From NCBI RefSeq assembly GCF_004364345.1, contig NZ_SOCA01000008.1:124001-188000 (forward strand): 64,000 nt of DNA. The letters run 5' to 3'. Numbering within the stretch: position 1 is the stretch's first letter; each line of letters starts with the position of its first letter. Below the pieces are notes generated by a model. That model had not been told where the DNA came from and ran no database searches. It worked only from the letters and a program-made list of their open reading frames with translations. The position numbers and the translations under genes are program-made. Positions 25,762 to 34,923 of the stretch are shown in pieces. Origin of the DNA: Prosthecobacter fusiformis. Its GTDB lineage: Bacteria; Verrucomicrobiota; Verrucomicrobiia; Verrucomicrobiales; Verrucomicrobiaceae.

Positions 25762-26639
25762 TCCGGTGGACGCTTGCGCATGAGGTCAGCACAGAAGATC
25801 CCAATTGCACTCCAGATGAAAGCGAAGGCTACCAGAGACATCGGGCTCAGAGCCTCCCCATACGCCAGCACCCCCAGCAGAAATTGCCCGGTGGGAGCCA
25901 GGAACTGAAGCAGGCCTAACAAACTGAATGGCAGCTTCCGTGCCGCATGGGCAAAGCCCAGCAAGGGCACCGTGGTCACCACGCCCAGCCCCAGGACCAG
26001 GGCCAGATCTTTGGGGCTGCCATCGCCAAAGACAGGTCCGCCTTGCAGCCCCTGCCAGATCAAAAATCCACCCGCCAGCGGCAGCGCCACCAAGGACTCT
26101 GTGGCCAGCCCGGACAGCGGCCCCTGTACTGACTTCCGCCGCACCAGCCCATAAAACCCAAAGGTCAGCGCCAGCACCAGCGCGATCCAGGGCGGACGCC
26201 CGACGGCCAGCATTTGCAAGAGCACGCCACACGTGGCCAGTGCGATGCTCACCTTCTGCCAGCGCGTCAGTTTTTCCCCCAGCAGCACATAGCCGATCAG
26301 GACATTCAGCAGCGGATTCAAAAAGTAACCCAGACTGCATTCCACCAAGTGCCCATGCAGAGCCGACCACACAAAAGTGCCCCAATTGACCCCCAGCAGC
26401 ACCGCCGCCAGGGCATGCGTGCGCAGCACATCACCCCGCCGCAGATCCCGCACCCAAGTGGCCAGCTCACCCCGCAGCAGCAGCAGCGGAAGGGTCAATG
26501 CAATCGTCCAGACCACCCGCTGCGCCACCGCAATATCCGCCCCCACATGGCCGATCCATTTCCAATACACCGGCAGAACACCCCACAGACCAAAAGCCAT
26601 GACCGCGCTCAAGATGGCGGAGGCAGGGGGTCGGGTCAT
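25752..26639 (-). CDS. RarD-like EamA family transporter
   Basis: A 295-residue, ten-helix drug/metabolite transporter. The opening ILSAVMAFGLWGVLPVYWKWI followed by ADIAVAQRVVWTIALTLPLLL, and the central LGYFLNPLLNVLIGYVLLGEKLTRWQ, are characteristic of RarD proteins (chloramphenicol-sensitivity protein; exporter of unknown metabolite). ATG 26639 (MTRPPAS) is preferred; ATG 26660 or an upstream start would add polar residues without conservation. It converges with the DUF2721 gene and is divergent from the aminotransferase gene. Confidence 0.9.
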   Translation of the reverse strand: MTRPPASAILSAVMAFGLWGVLPVYWKWIGHVGADIAVAQRVVWTIALTLPLLLLRGELATWVRDLRRGDVLRTHALAAVLLGVNWGTFVWSALHGHLVECSLGYFLNPLLNVLIGYVLLGEKLTRWQKVSIALATCGVLLQMLAVGRPPWIALVLALTFGFYGLVRRKSVQGPLSGLATESLVALPLAGGFLIWQGLQGGPVFGDGSPKDLALVLGLGVVTTVPLLGFAHAARKLPFSLLGLLQFLAPTGQFLLGVLAYGEALSPMSLVAFAFIWSAIGIFCADLMRKRPPDQR

Positions 26640-26752
26640 AAGGGGCTCTATAAAGCACATGATTTCCGGCGCTCCAACTGACGAATGATACCGCCTGCAT
26701 TTGCCTTTCATCCTACTTGATCTTGTATGATGGGAACTCGTATTTCTTTCCC

Positions 26753-27913
26753 ATGCCTCAGCCAGCACGCCGCCTTGAAGTCTTCACAGAATCCGTCATC
26801 CGGGAGATGACACGGCAATCGAACCGCCATGGTTCCATCAATCTGGCGCAGGGGTTTCCGGACTTTGATCCGCCGCAGGAACTGATTGAAGCGCTGGCGG
26901 TGGCCATCCGTGGACCTCATCATCAATACGCAGTCACTTGGGGTGCGCCGCGTTTTCGCCAGGCACTCGCCCGCAAGCATTCCCGCACCACCGGACTGGA
27001 CCTGGATCCTGACCGGCATCTGGTGGTGACCTGCGGCAGCACGGAGGCAATGATGGTGGCCATGATGACCGCCTGTGATCCGGGGGACAAGGTCATCGTC
27101 TTCTCCCCCTTTTACGAAAACTATGCGGCCGATGCCATCCTTTCCGGAGCCATCCCGGTGCACATCACCCTGCACGCGCCTAACTTTGAGTTTGATCGCG
27201 ATGAGCTGCGCAAGGCGTTTGAGGATGGAGCCAAGGCCATCGTCATTTGCAATCCCTCCAACCCCTGCGGCAAGGTCTTCACCCGTGGCGAGCTGCTTTT
27301 CATCGCCGAGCTGGCCGATGAATTCGATGCCTTCGTGCTGATGGATGAGGTGTATGAGCACATCGTCTATGCACCGCATGAGCACACTTACTTCGCCACC
27401 CTGCCGAAGATGTGGGAACGCACCCTGAGCTGTGGATCGCTTTCCAAAACTTACTCCATCACCGGCTGGCGTCTGGGCCATGTCATCGCTCCGGAAAATC
27501 TCATCTCACGGGCGAAAAAGGTGCATGATTTCCTCACCGTCGGGGCGGCTGCGCCGTTGCAAGAGGCAGCCGTCACCGCACTGGATTTCCCAGACAGCTA
27601 CTACACTGAATTACAACAGGACTACGATGCCAAGCGTGATGTTTTCCTCCCTTACCTGCACCAGACCGGCCTGCCGTTCACAGAGCCGCAGGGAGCCTAT
27701 TACACGCTGTTGGACATCAGTTCGTTAGGCTTCGCCACAGATACGGAAGCTGCCGCTTGGATGACGCAGGAGGTGGGTGTCACAGGCGTGCCGGGCTCCA
27801 GCTTTTATCGGGAGCCAGAGCACCGTTTCATCCGTTTCCACTTCGCCAAAAAAGAGGCCACCCTGCATGCGGCTGGAGAAAAACTGGTGGCAGGCCTGAA
27901 GCGCGGCAGATAG
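26753..27913 (+). CDS. Class I/II aminotransferase (PLP-dependent)
   Basis: A 386-residue fold-type I aminotransferase. Conserved blocks are INLAQGFPDFDPPQEL, HHQYAVTWGAPRFRQALA, CGSTEAMMVAMMTACDPGDKV, the cofactor strand with NPSNPCGKVF, VLMDEVYEHIVY, the PLP lysine in SLSKTYSITGWRLG, and the substrate Arg in HRFIRFHFAKK. The closest groups are methionine aminotransferase (YbdL) and kynurenine/glutamine transaminase-like enzymes, which use the HQY motif, so 2-oxo acid transamination in methionine salvage is plausible but not proven. ATG 26753 (MPQPARR) is chosen. It has no operon partner on its strand. Confidence 0.9.
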   Translation: MPQPARRLEVFTESVIREMTRQSNRHGSINLAQGFPDFDPPQELIEALAVAIRGPHHQYAVTWGAPRFRQALARKHSRTTGLDLDPDRHLVVTCGSTEAMMVAMMTACDPGDKVIVFSPFYENYAADAILSGAIPVHITLHAPNFEFDRDELRKAFEDGAKAIVICNPSNPCGKVFTRGELLFIAELADEFDAFVLMDEVYEHIVYAPHEHTYFATLPKMWERTLSCGSLSKTYSITGWRLGHVIAPENLISRAKKVHDFLTVGAAAPLQEAAVTALDFPDSYYTELQQDYDAKRDVFLPYLHQTGLPFTEPQGAYYTLLDISSLGFATDTEAAAWMTQEVGVTGVPGSSFYREPEHRFIRFHFAKKEATLHAAGEKLVAGLKRGR

Positions 27914-27932
27914 CCCCCAGCTTCATCCACAC

Positions 27933-28766
27933 TCAGACGAGCGAGCCGACTTCGCTCCAATCTCGTTTTTCGTCGGTCCGCTGAAACAGCCATTTCCTGC
28001 CAGGGCTGTAGCCCACACCATTCCAGCCCCAGGCCTGCACCAGGATCTCATGGGCATCTCCCTCAATGACATGGAATCCGTTAGGCTCCCCCTTCAGCCG
28101 ATGAGAGATGGCCGTGGAAACAGCGGAGAGCACACAGCTACGCGCTGCGCTGCCACCACTCAGGCGCAAAGTCTGCGCATAACTGATGTGAAAATGGCCG
28201 GCCAATATCAGGTCCACCCCGGCGATGTTGACCGACTGGGAAAACTCGCGCTGCCTGCCGATGAGGTGCCTCCGCGTCCCCTGGGGCGGGGCCGCAGGGG
28301 GATGATGCACCACCAGTACCCGCAGTGCATTCGCATCGGCATCTTGAGCTGTCTTCACCATGCGTACCATTTGATGATGCGAAAGCCGCCCGCGTGACCA
28401 GTCCAGGTGCCATCCGGCGATCCGCGCCGAGTTCGTGCCAATGACAAACAAGCCTTCGCTGCTCCAGACGGGCTCCAAATCCTCCTGCACCAGCTTGCGG
28501 AAATGACGCCAGGGACGGCGGAACCGCTCCCACACCATCCACCAGCGTGGCACATCATGATTCCCCGGCACCACCACCTGCGGCAGTGGGATGGAATCCA
28601 GAAATGCCCGCGCCTCCTCAAACTCCCGTGCCCGCCCATGCTGGGTCAGGTCTCCGCTGACGATGACCACCTCCGGATTCACCTTCAGCACAGCATCCCG
28701 CAGAAAGGCCGGCATATCCGGCGTCACGGCTCCAAAATGTAGATCCGAAAGATGAACCAGACGCAT
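27933..28766 (-). CDS. Metallophosphoesterase (calcineurin-like)
   Basis: A 277-residue protein with the full set of calcineurin-like metal-binding motifs: LVHLSDLHFG (DxH), VIVSGDLTQHG (GD), VVPGNHDVPRW (GNHD), VLVVHHPPA and LAGHFHISYA (GHxH). The compact form resembles the 3',5'-cyclic-AMP phosphodiesterase (CpdA)/lipid-phosphate groups. It starts two bases after the stop of the lipid-kinase-like gene on the same strand, so the two are translationally linked. This pairing suggests work on phospholipid or cyclic-nucleotide phosphates, but the substrate is not known. ATG 28766 (MRLVHLSD) is chosen because the DxH motif follows. Confidence 0.92.
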   Translation of the reverse strand: MRLVHLSDLHFGAVTPDMPAFLRDAVLKVNPEVVIVSGDLTQHGRAREFEEARAFLDSIPLPQVVVPGNHDVPRWWMVWERFRRPWRHFRKLVQEDLEPVWSSEGLFVIGTNSARIAGWHLDWSRGRLSHHQMVRMVKTAQDADANALRVLVVHHPPAAPPQGTRRHLIGRQREFSQSVNIAGVDLILAGHFHISYAQTLRLSGGSAARSCVLSAVSTAISHRLKGEPNGFHVIEGDAHEILVQAWGWNGVGYSPGRKWLFQRTDEKRDWSEVGSLV

Positions 28767-28768
28767 AA

Positions 28769-29707
28769 TCAGGCGGCGGCTTCCGTTTCCTCGGCCAGTC
28801 GTGGGGCGATGACGTGCAGCGCCTTGGGCACCAGTTTCACACGGAAAGGCACGCTCAGCTTTTCCACCTCCCCATCCATCATCACCGGGATGCGTCGGCT
28901 GCGTCTCACATCGATCTCCATATCCGTGGCCTGGATGGCGATGATCTCGCGATCCTGCTTCCAGCGTCCAAGCACCCATGCCACCATGGAGCGCACTAGG
29001 CCAAACCGGGTCTGATGTTTTGAAATATACACGGTGAAGTATCCCGCATCCAGGCTGCGCCGCCGGGGGATGATGCCAAAGATGTCCTCGTAATCATTGT
29101 TAGCCAGCAGCGCGATGCGGGTGCGGTGCCGCTGCAATTGCCCATCGGAATGCAGGTTCAGATTCAGAGGCGGATAGGTAGCCGCACTGCTCAACGCATC
29201 CCAAAGCGTGCGCCCGGATTTCACGATCCAGCTCCCATGGTACTCAGGCCTGCCCATGACCAGCGCAGGATAAAAACCCAGCACCACCACACACATGAAA
29301 AGCCGCCCAGCCACATCCAGCAGATCCATAGCCCCGACTGGAGCCGTCACCAGTGCCCGAGCCGCCTCTTTCCAGTCCAGCGGCATGCCCACATCCCGCG
29401 CAGCCAGATTGAAGGTGCCCAGCGGCAGGATACCCAGGGGCTTATCATGTCTGGCGAAGACGGTCGCAGCCGTGGCCACCGTGCCATCTCCACCACCGAC
29501 GATTACCGCGTCCGCCGTCCCATCGCGTGCCTTTTCCAGTGCGGCCTGCACTTCTTTTCCTGTGACTTGTGAAATCTCCACCTCACAGCCCAGTTCCACA
29601 AATATTTCCCGCAACCCCTCCTCCACCACATCCGGCCCCAGGGTGGACAGGGTCCCTGATTCCCGGTTCAAGATGATGCACAGGCTTCGGCGCGGTTCAG
29701 GATTCAT
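28769..29707 (-). CDS. YegS/DgkB-like diacylglycerol or lipid kinase
   Basis: A 312-residue DAGK_cat-family enzyme. The nucleotide-binding motif is VIVGGGDGTVATAATVFA and the following LGILPLGTFNLAARDVGMP is the conserved PxGTxN loop. The C-terminal beta-sandwich ends with RRIPVMMDGEVEKLS..FRVKLVPKAL, as in YegS and DgkB. It phosphorylates diacylglycerol, phosphatidylglycerol or a related lipid; which is not readable from sequence. It is followed two bases later by the metallophosphoesterase. Confidence 0.92.
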   Translation of the reverse strand: MNPEPRRSLCIILNRESGTLSTLGPDVVEEGLREIFVELGCEVEISQVTGKEVQAALEKARDGTADAVIVGGGDGTVATAATVFARHDKPLGILPLGTFNLAARDVGMPLDWKEAARALVTAPVGAMDLLDVAGRLFMCVVVLGFYPALVMGRPEYHGSWIVKSGRTLWDALSSAATYPPLNLNLHSDGQLQRHRTRIALLANNDYEDIFGIIPRRRSLDAGYFTVYISKHQTRFGLVRSMVAWVLGRWKQDREIIAIQATDMEIDVRRSRRIPVMMDGEVEKLSVPFRVKLVPKALHVIAPRLAEETEAAA

Positions 29708-29818
29708 GGGAGAGGATACTCAGTTGCCCATAGTGAGCACGGACAATATTCGTTTCTCAACCTCCTGATGGCTGTCCCGAATGCTCAGTGCAGCCACCTT
29801 TCACGTCACCAGTGACCG

Positions 29819-30766
29819 TTACTTGCTCAGCTCCAGCATGCGCAAAATCGGCTTTTCAGCCCGCGCGCGGATATCCTCCGGCATGGTCACTTGCGGCGTT
29901 AGATCCCGCAGGGAATCATGGAGCTTTTGCAGCGTATTCAGTTTCATGTACCGGCAGTCGGCACAGGCGCAGTGCCCCGTCGGCCCAGGGATGAAACGCT
30001 TGCCCGGCACCTCCCGCTCCAGGCGGTGCAGCATGCCACTTTCCGTCACGATGATGAACGTACTGGCCTGACTGGCTTGGCAGTAGTGCACCATTTTTTC
30101 CGTGGAGCACACCACATCCGCCAGCATGCGCACCGCATACGTGCACTCAGGATGCGCCACCACTTCCGCATCCGGGTATTCGTCCTTGATGCCCTGGATG
30201 CTGTCACGGGTAAATTCCACGTGCACATAGCAGGCCCCTTTCCACAGGTCCATCTTGCGCCCCGTCTGCTCCATCACCCAGCTTCCCAGATTCTGGTCTG
30301 GCACAAACAAGATCGGACGATCCAGCGGCGCTGCATTGACGATTTTGACCGCGTTACCGCTGGTGCAGATGCAGTCGCTCAGCGCCTTCACATGGCCACT
30401 GCAATTGATGTAAGCGATGACGTAATAATTCTTCGCCTCATTCGCTTTCAAAAAAGCCTCCAATTGCGGCCCTGGGCAGCTCTGCTCCAGCGAGCAGCCT
30501 GCATTGGCATCCGGCAGGATCACCGTCTTCGTCGGGTTCACGATTTTCGCCGTCTCCGCCATGAAATGCACGCCACAAAAGGCGATCACATCCGCATCCG
30601 TTTCCTTGGCATGATAAGCCAGCCCAAGGGAATCTCCCACAAAATCAGCGATCTCCTGAATCTCTTTGGACTGATAGTTATGCGCAAGGATGACAGCATT
30701 CCGCTCATTTTTCAGGCGGAGGATTTCAGAAACAAGGGTGGGTGTGGCGACTGCGACCATGCTCAT
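29819..30766 (-). CDS. nadA: Quinolinate synthase A
   Basis: A 315-residue NadA. It condenses iminoaspartate with dihydroxyacetone phosphate to quinolinate in de novo NAD synthesis, using one [4Fe-4S] cluster. The family blocks ILAHNYQSKEIQEIADFVGDS, IAFCGVHFMAETAKI, PDANAGCSLEQSCP and YINCSGHVKALSDCICTSGNA are present, and the C-terminal GHCACADCRYMKLNTL. The three cluster cysteines are in FCGVHFMAE, around NCSGH..SD, and in the C-terminal region. No nadB or nadC lies beside it; nadE in this window is 24 kb away. Confidence 0.96.
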   Translation of the reverse strand: MSMVAVATPTLVSEILRLKNERNAVILAHNYQSKEIQEIADFVGDSLGLAYHAKETDADVIAFCGVHFMAETAKIVNPTKTVILPDANAGCSLEQSCPGPQLEAFLKANEAKNYYVIAYINCSGHVKALSDCICTSGNAVKIVNAAPLDRPILFVPDQNLGSWVMEQTGRKMDLWKGACYVHVEFTRDSIQGIKDEYPDAEVVAHPECTYAVRMLADVVCSTEKMVHYCQASQASTFIIVTESGMLHRLEREVPGKRFIPGPTGHCACADCRYMKLNTLQKLHDSLRDLTPQVTMPEDIRARAEKPILRMLELSK

Positions 30767-30872
30767 GATATAGCGTGGACTCCCCCCTGCTCAAGGGAGA
30801 AACAGTCTCATCAAGGCAAGGATGAAAAAGACATTTGTCTGCGCTTCAAGTCCACGTCAAACTCGGCTGCCT

Positions 30873-31358
30873 ATGCCTCAGCTTCCTTCTGGCCTGCATT
30901 TTGCGCTCGACCCGACACCGGTGGCGGAACTGATCCGCCTCGTTTCCCAGGCCAAGGCTGTACATGAGCTGATGGCGATCGAAACGATTGAGCATCTCTA
31001 TCCTCATATTGAAGTGATGTTCTTCAGGTCCCGCCAGGCATCTGGCCAGGAGCGGCAGTATTCAGAGTTCTCCGCAGCTCCGCCCGAGGACCTGGAGCCT
31101 TATGCATCTGGTTTCACCCTCCACAGCATCCAGACAGAGTTTCAAAACTGGTCACCGGAGGACCAAGTGGCTTTTGCTGAAATTCTGCATAGCCCCCGCA
31201 CCCAGAGCTTTCTCCAAAGGGAACTGGATGAAATCATGGCGATGAAAGAAGAGCTGCGTGCCAATCCCACGACATTGGCAGGCATGCTGGCCAGCTACTG
31301 GAGAATGGGCTGCCATCCGCTCCAAGAACCTTTAGATTCCAACGCCGACCATGAATGA
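30873..31358 (+). CDS. Hypothetical protein, unrecognised
   Basis: A 161-residue soluble protein, MPQLPSGLHFALDPTPVAEL..., with predicted helices and an acidic composition. A stretch resembling regulatory proteins is LVSQAKAVHELMAIETIEHLYPH. It has no signal peptide, transmembrane segment or catalytic motif that I recognise. ATG 30873 is preferred; an earlier in-frame start at 30822 would add 17 residues. It is followed by two further unrecognised genes on the same strand, with 95 bases between this one and the next. Confidence 0.6.
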   Translation: MPQLPSGLHFALDPTPVAELIRLVSQAKAVHELMAIETIEHLYPHIEVMFFRSRQASGQERQYSEFSAAPPEDLEPYASGFTLHSIQTEFQNWSPEDQVAFAEILHSPRTQSFLQRELDEIMAMKEELRANPTTLAGMLASYWRMGCHPLQEPLDSNADHE

Positions 31359-31453
31359 CCAAATCGTGCACGATGCGATGACCCGAATGAAAAAGTCACC
31401 GGTCTGAGCGTCCAGGCTTGCTTTGACAACCGAATTTTGAGAGGAAATTCATT

Positions 31454-31768
31454 ATGAGCGAAGCCCAACCCCCTCCTCTTAAATTGTTCACCCTCAAAGA
31501 GGGTCACGTCGAAAGCTCCGCCGGACAGGAACTCGTGGACGCTTTTGCCGCCGATTTCCAAGGCCTGCGCCACTTCGGCTCCAAAATTGGAGATGCCTTA
31601 AACCTCGGTGATGCCTGGACGGGCACCCTGCAGGAGGAGGACCTGACGGTGAACTACGCCTACTTTGGCGAAGGGACGGGCCCCAAGGATCCCGGCGCGG
31701 GATCTTTGATCGGCAAAAAGACCCTGCTTTACGAACTGCTCACCAAAGTCGCTACCCAGGAGGCATAA
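31454..31768 (+). CDS. Hypothetical protein, unrecognised, with good ribosome-binding site
   Basis: A 104-residue acidic soluble protein (MSEAQPPPLKLFTLKEGHVE..., ending GKKTLLYELLTKVATQEA). The start is supported by GAGG eight to nine bases before ATG, rare in this window. It has no detected family. The next gene begins 3 bases after its stop, so the two are translated together. The context, between an unknown gene and a lipid acyltransferase fusion, gives no functional clue. Confidence 0.65.
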   Translation: MSEAQPPPLKLFTLKEGHVESSAGQELVDAFAADFQGLRHFGSKIGDALNLGDAWTGTLQEEDLTVNYAYFGEGTGPKDPGAGSLIGKKTLLYELLTKVATQEA

Positions 31769-31771
31769 CCC

Positions 31772-32233
31772 ATGGCTGCAAAAATCACCCCTTCCCTACG
31801 TGCAGCGCTGGAACGCCTGAAACACGGTGGTGCCGTCAATGGTGCCCTCCTCGGCTGGCGCCGCCAGGTGCTGATCAATCTCCTGCCGTATGAGGAGTTT
31901 CGTACAGAGAGGCTTCTGCATACCCTGCATGACGCACGCGACCACTTTGCCAGTGGCGACGAACGGCACGTACAGACATTCTGGTTCGGCTACGATACCT
32001 GTCACGTGCTCGTTTGCTTCCGCCAGGAATGCACCCTCGTGCTCATTCATACCCGCGCTGAAGAAGGGGACTTCCTCAAGCGCGCGGCTGAGACCTTTCT
32101 GGAGGACAGCCAGCTCCTGCTGGATTCCCTTTTACATCCTTCGCCTGATGATGGCGGTGAAACCCAGCCGCTGAACCCAAGTGCAGACCCCACTTACAGC
32201 GACGAGCACACCAACTTCATCGGCCGTCCGTAA
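31772..32233 (+). CDS. Hypothetical protein, unrecognised, coupled to the preceding gene
   Basis: A 153-residue soluble protein (MAAKITPSLRAALERLKHGG...). The middle VLICFRQ-like strand and ALTRAEEGDFLKRAAETFLEDSQ-like helix (actual text: HVLVCFRQECTLVLIHTRAEE) suggest an alpha/beta fold such as Roadblock/LC7, but I cannot confirm this. The C-terminal 30 residues are Pro/Asp/Asn-rich and probably disordered. It starts 3 bases after the previous stop. It converges with the MFS-acyltransferase fusion gene. Confidence 0.6.
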   Translation: MAAKITPSLRAALERLKHGGAVNGALLGWRRQVLINLLPYEEFRTERLLHTLHDARDHFASGDERHVQTFWFGYDTCHVLVCFRQECTLVLIHTRAEEGDFLKRAAETFLEDSQLLLDSLLHPSPDDGGETQPLNPSADPTYSDEHTNFIGRP

Positions 32234-32254
32234 GCTCTCCAGGTCCACCCAAGG

Positions 32255-34816
32255 TTAGAGCGGCACCACCGTGATTTCCTTGTCATCCACGCGCTCGGCT
32301 TCGGTACCCCGGGCCATTGCGTGGGTGCCGACGGGCATCAAAAATCCGCGATCATCCATCTCGATCCCTGGCAGTATCACCGGCCCTGGATTCTGCGGGG
32401 TAAGGATGGAGATCTCCAGCCCTTCAGCCACGGTCTTCACTGCATAGCCTGGGAGCAGACGCCCATAGGTATTTGGAATGATGCCCATTTGCAGGCCACG
32501 TTCATCATCCGGCATTTGCGGATTCGGTACACAGGTGGCGATAAGCGCCCCCGTTTGCGAATGAAGCAGGCCACGGTAGATCGTGATGTCCTCAGAGACG
32601 GGATACTGGGCATCCGCCCAAAGCATCGCGTATTTACCCAGGCGGGTCCATTCGGATACACCGGCCAGCTTTTCATGCAGGCTGGCATCCCCCACGGCCA
32701 CCACGCTTTGCTCCGCACAGCCGATGACCGAAGCCGCCTCCGTGACCACGCGCACCCGGCCCTTCATTTCTGCAAAGGCCACCAGCGTCTGGTGGATCAC
32801 ACTACTCACCGGGGCCAGACAGAGTAAAGTCTCCCCCTGGCGCACCCACTCCGTTTCCATCAGGCGCAGCGCATTGCCGATGATCTGCTGCTTATCGCCG
32901 TTGTCGGTGGATTCGAACTCCTTGCGCGTCATCAGCGCCTCCGCGCTCAGTGCCAGCATCTGCGCACGCACCGCCTCAGGAGTCGCCTGCTTAGCAGGGA
33001 TCGGATGGCCGAAATACACCTTGATGGGGTAGCGAAGGCTCTTCGGCCACTTCTTGAAAAACAGACCTCCTTCAAAGGAAAAGATGCTCCCATAAAGACC
33101 ATCCATGTACACCGGCACCACCTGGGCATCCCCCTGGCGGGCCATCAGTTCATAGCCTTTCCGCAGGTCATTCACCAGACCATGACGGGTGATCTGCCCC
33201 TCCGGGAAAAGGCACACGATGCGCCCTTCCTTCAGCGCCGCCGCCACCGTACGGATGGCATCCTTCGCCCGTGTGGGGGAGATCGGCACGGTGCCGCACA
33301 GTTTCACAAACCACGTCATCGCCGGGATGTTATAAAGCGCATCCCACATCACAAAACGCACCTGCCGGGTGCACGAAGCCCCCATGATGAAGGCATCCAC
33401 ATAACTCACATGGTTAGGCAGCAGCATCGTGCCGCCATCCTTCGGCACCCGCTCATGATGCACCGACTTCACTTTATAAATGCTGCGCACGATGGCCAGC
33501 GCGATGAAGCGCAGCAGGTAATGCGGCAGCAGTTGTACGATATAAACCGTGGCCACCAGCATCAGCACACCCAGCAGCCAAAACTGCCACTGGAAACTGA
33601 ATCCCATGGCCTTCAGCGCCACCAAAGTCGCCACGCCTAGCACGCCAGCCACACTATCCAGCAGGTTCATGGAGGCGAGAACACGGCCACGTTTTTCCGC
33701 ATCCGCCGTGTCCTGGATAAAGGTCTGAATAGGCACCATGTAACAGCCACCCATGAAACCCACCAGCGCCAGCGCCCAGTCAAACCGCACCGTCCCGACC
33801 GGTGTCAGACCCGCATAAAACAGTGCCCCCGCCAGCCCCAAAGCCCCAAGAGGGATCATGCCCAGTTGCAGGGAGCGACGGTTCACCCAGGAGATAAAAA
33901 GGCTCCCCACCACCGTGCCCACGCCCACCATCAAAGTCATCTTCGAAGAAGCCGTGGCCGCCCCGCCCACCATCTGGTCTGGATATAAAGCCAGCCCGAT
34001 GTCCACAAACATGGCCGCGGCCATGCTGGCCACGAACCAGTAAGTGGAGTTGCCCAAAAAAGCGCGCCGCATCGGCGGATACGAGAGGCTTTCCTTGAGA
34101 TGGGTAAAATGCTCCCACCACAGCGCATGGCGATATTTCACCGCCGGGTGGGCCGGAGTGCGCTGGATGTAAAAACCCGCCACCATCGCCACCACTGCCA
34201 CACCAAACAGCCACCAGATGGGCTCTGCTGCCGCCATCCAGGGATTTCCATGCTCGTTATACAGCTTATCAAACCACGCACCGCCCACGCCAAGACCGGC
34301 CAGGATACCGATCATGGTCACCATTTGCAGCCAACCCACGGTGAAACCCAGGCGACGGGAACCCACCACTTCCTTGAGGATGCCCATCTTCCCCGGACTG
34401 TAAAAAGTGGACTGGACCGCCAGCAGGAAAAACGCGCCCAGTGCGAGGATGATGCTCAGCTCACCCAGGGCCAGATGGAAACACAGCCCCGCCAGCAGCA
34501 GGATGTGCGACTGAGCAACAAGCATCGCCAAAATGACTGCCCTCTTCGAATACCGGTCCGCGAAATAGCCCGACAGAGGCCCAAAGAGAATAAACGGCAG
34601 CAGGATCATCGCCCCCAGCCACACGCCGATGTTTTCCCCCAGCGCCCCGCTCACCACCTTCGGGGCCAGCCCCACCAGCATCATCTTCAGTAGATTGTCA
34701 TTGAAGGCATTCAGCAGTGTCGCCCCCAGCACCAGGGCAATTGAAACCCAGGCCCGGCCGGGCAGAGACTTCATCTTGTCTAGAGTATCAGGATCTGGGG
34801 CAGTGGGGGCAGGCAT
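32255..34816 (-). CDS. MFS transporter-PlsC acyltransferase fusion with degenerate ligase-like tail
   Basis: An 853-residue fusion. Residues 20-435 form a 12-helix MFS domain like the lysophospholipid transporter LplT (ALLNAFNDNLLKMMLVGLAP-type opening). Residues 445-625 are a PlsC/LPLAT acyltransferase with the catalytic NHVSYVD (468-474) and FPEGQITRHG (about 537). In three-domain Aas relatives an AMP-forming acyl-ACP synthetase of about 500 residues follows; here only about 220 residues remain (635-853). The segment NTYGRLLPGYAVKTV..LEISILTPQNPGPVILPG echoes the synthetase GxxGRLLPG..VRGPNVM region, but the SSGTTGxPK P-loop is missing. The ATG at 34816 is preferred over a TTG five codons earlier. 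Likely role: import and reacylation of lysophospholipids. Confidence 0.88.
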   Translation of the reverse strand: MPAPTAPDPDTLDKMKSLPGRAWVSIALVLGATLLNAFNDNLLKMMLVGLAPKVVSGALGENIGVWLGAMILLPFILFGPLSGYFADRYSKRAVILAMLVAQSHILLLAGLCFHLALGELSIILALGAFFLLAVQSTFYSPGKMGILKEVVGSRRLGFTVGWLQMVTMIGILAGLGVGGAWFDKLYNEHGNPWMAAAEPIWWLFGVAVVAMVAGFYIQRTPAHPAVKYRHALWWEHFTHLKESLSYPPMRRAFLGNSTYWFVASMAAAMFVDIGLALYPDQMVGGAATASSKMTLMVGVGTVVGSLFISWVNRRSLQLGMIPLGALGLAGALFYAGLTPVGTVRFDWALALVGFMGGCYMVPIQTFIQDTADAEKRGRVLASMNLLDSVAGVLGVATLVALKAMGFSFQWQFWLLGVLMLVATVYIVQLLPHYLLRFIALAIVRSIYKVKSVHHERVPKDGGTMLLPNHVSYVDAFIMGASCTRQVRFVMWDALYNIPAMTWFVKLCGTVPISPTRAKDAIRTVAAALKEGRIVCLFPEGQITRHGLVNDLRKGYELMARQGDAQVVPVYMDGLYGSIFSFEGGLFFKKWPKSLRYPIKVYFGHPIPAKQATPEAVRAQMLALSAEALMTRKEFESTDNGDKQQIIGNALRLMETEWVRQGETLLCLAPVSSVIHQTLVAFAEMKGRVRVVTEAASVIGCAEQSVVAVGDASLHEKLAGVSEWTRLGKYAMLWADAQYPVSEDITIYRGLLHSQTGALIATCVPNPQMPDDERGLQMGIIPNTYGRLLPGYAVKTVAEGLEISILTPQNPGPVILPGIEMDDRGFLMPVGTHAMARGTEAERVDDKEITVVPL

Positions 34817-34923
34817 GTGTAAGGAGGGCAAATTGACAGCCCATGCGTAAAAGTCGCCATAAAAAGATCATCCTCAGGGGAAAGATCTGGCACAAACCGC
34901 CGGAATGCACCACCCACGCCTGC

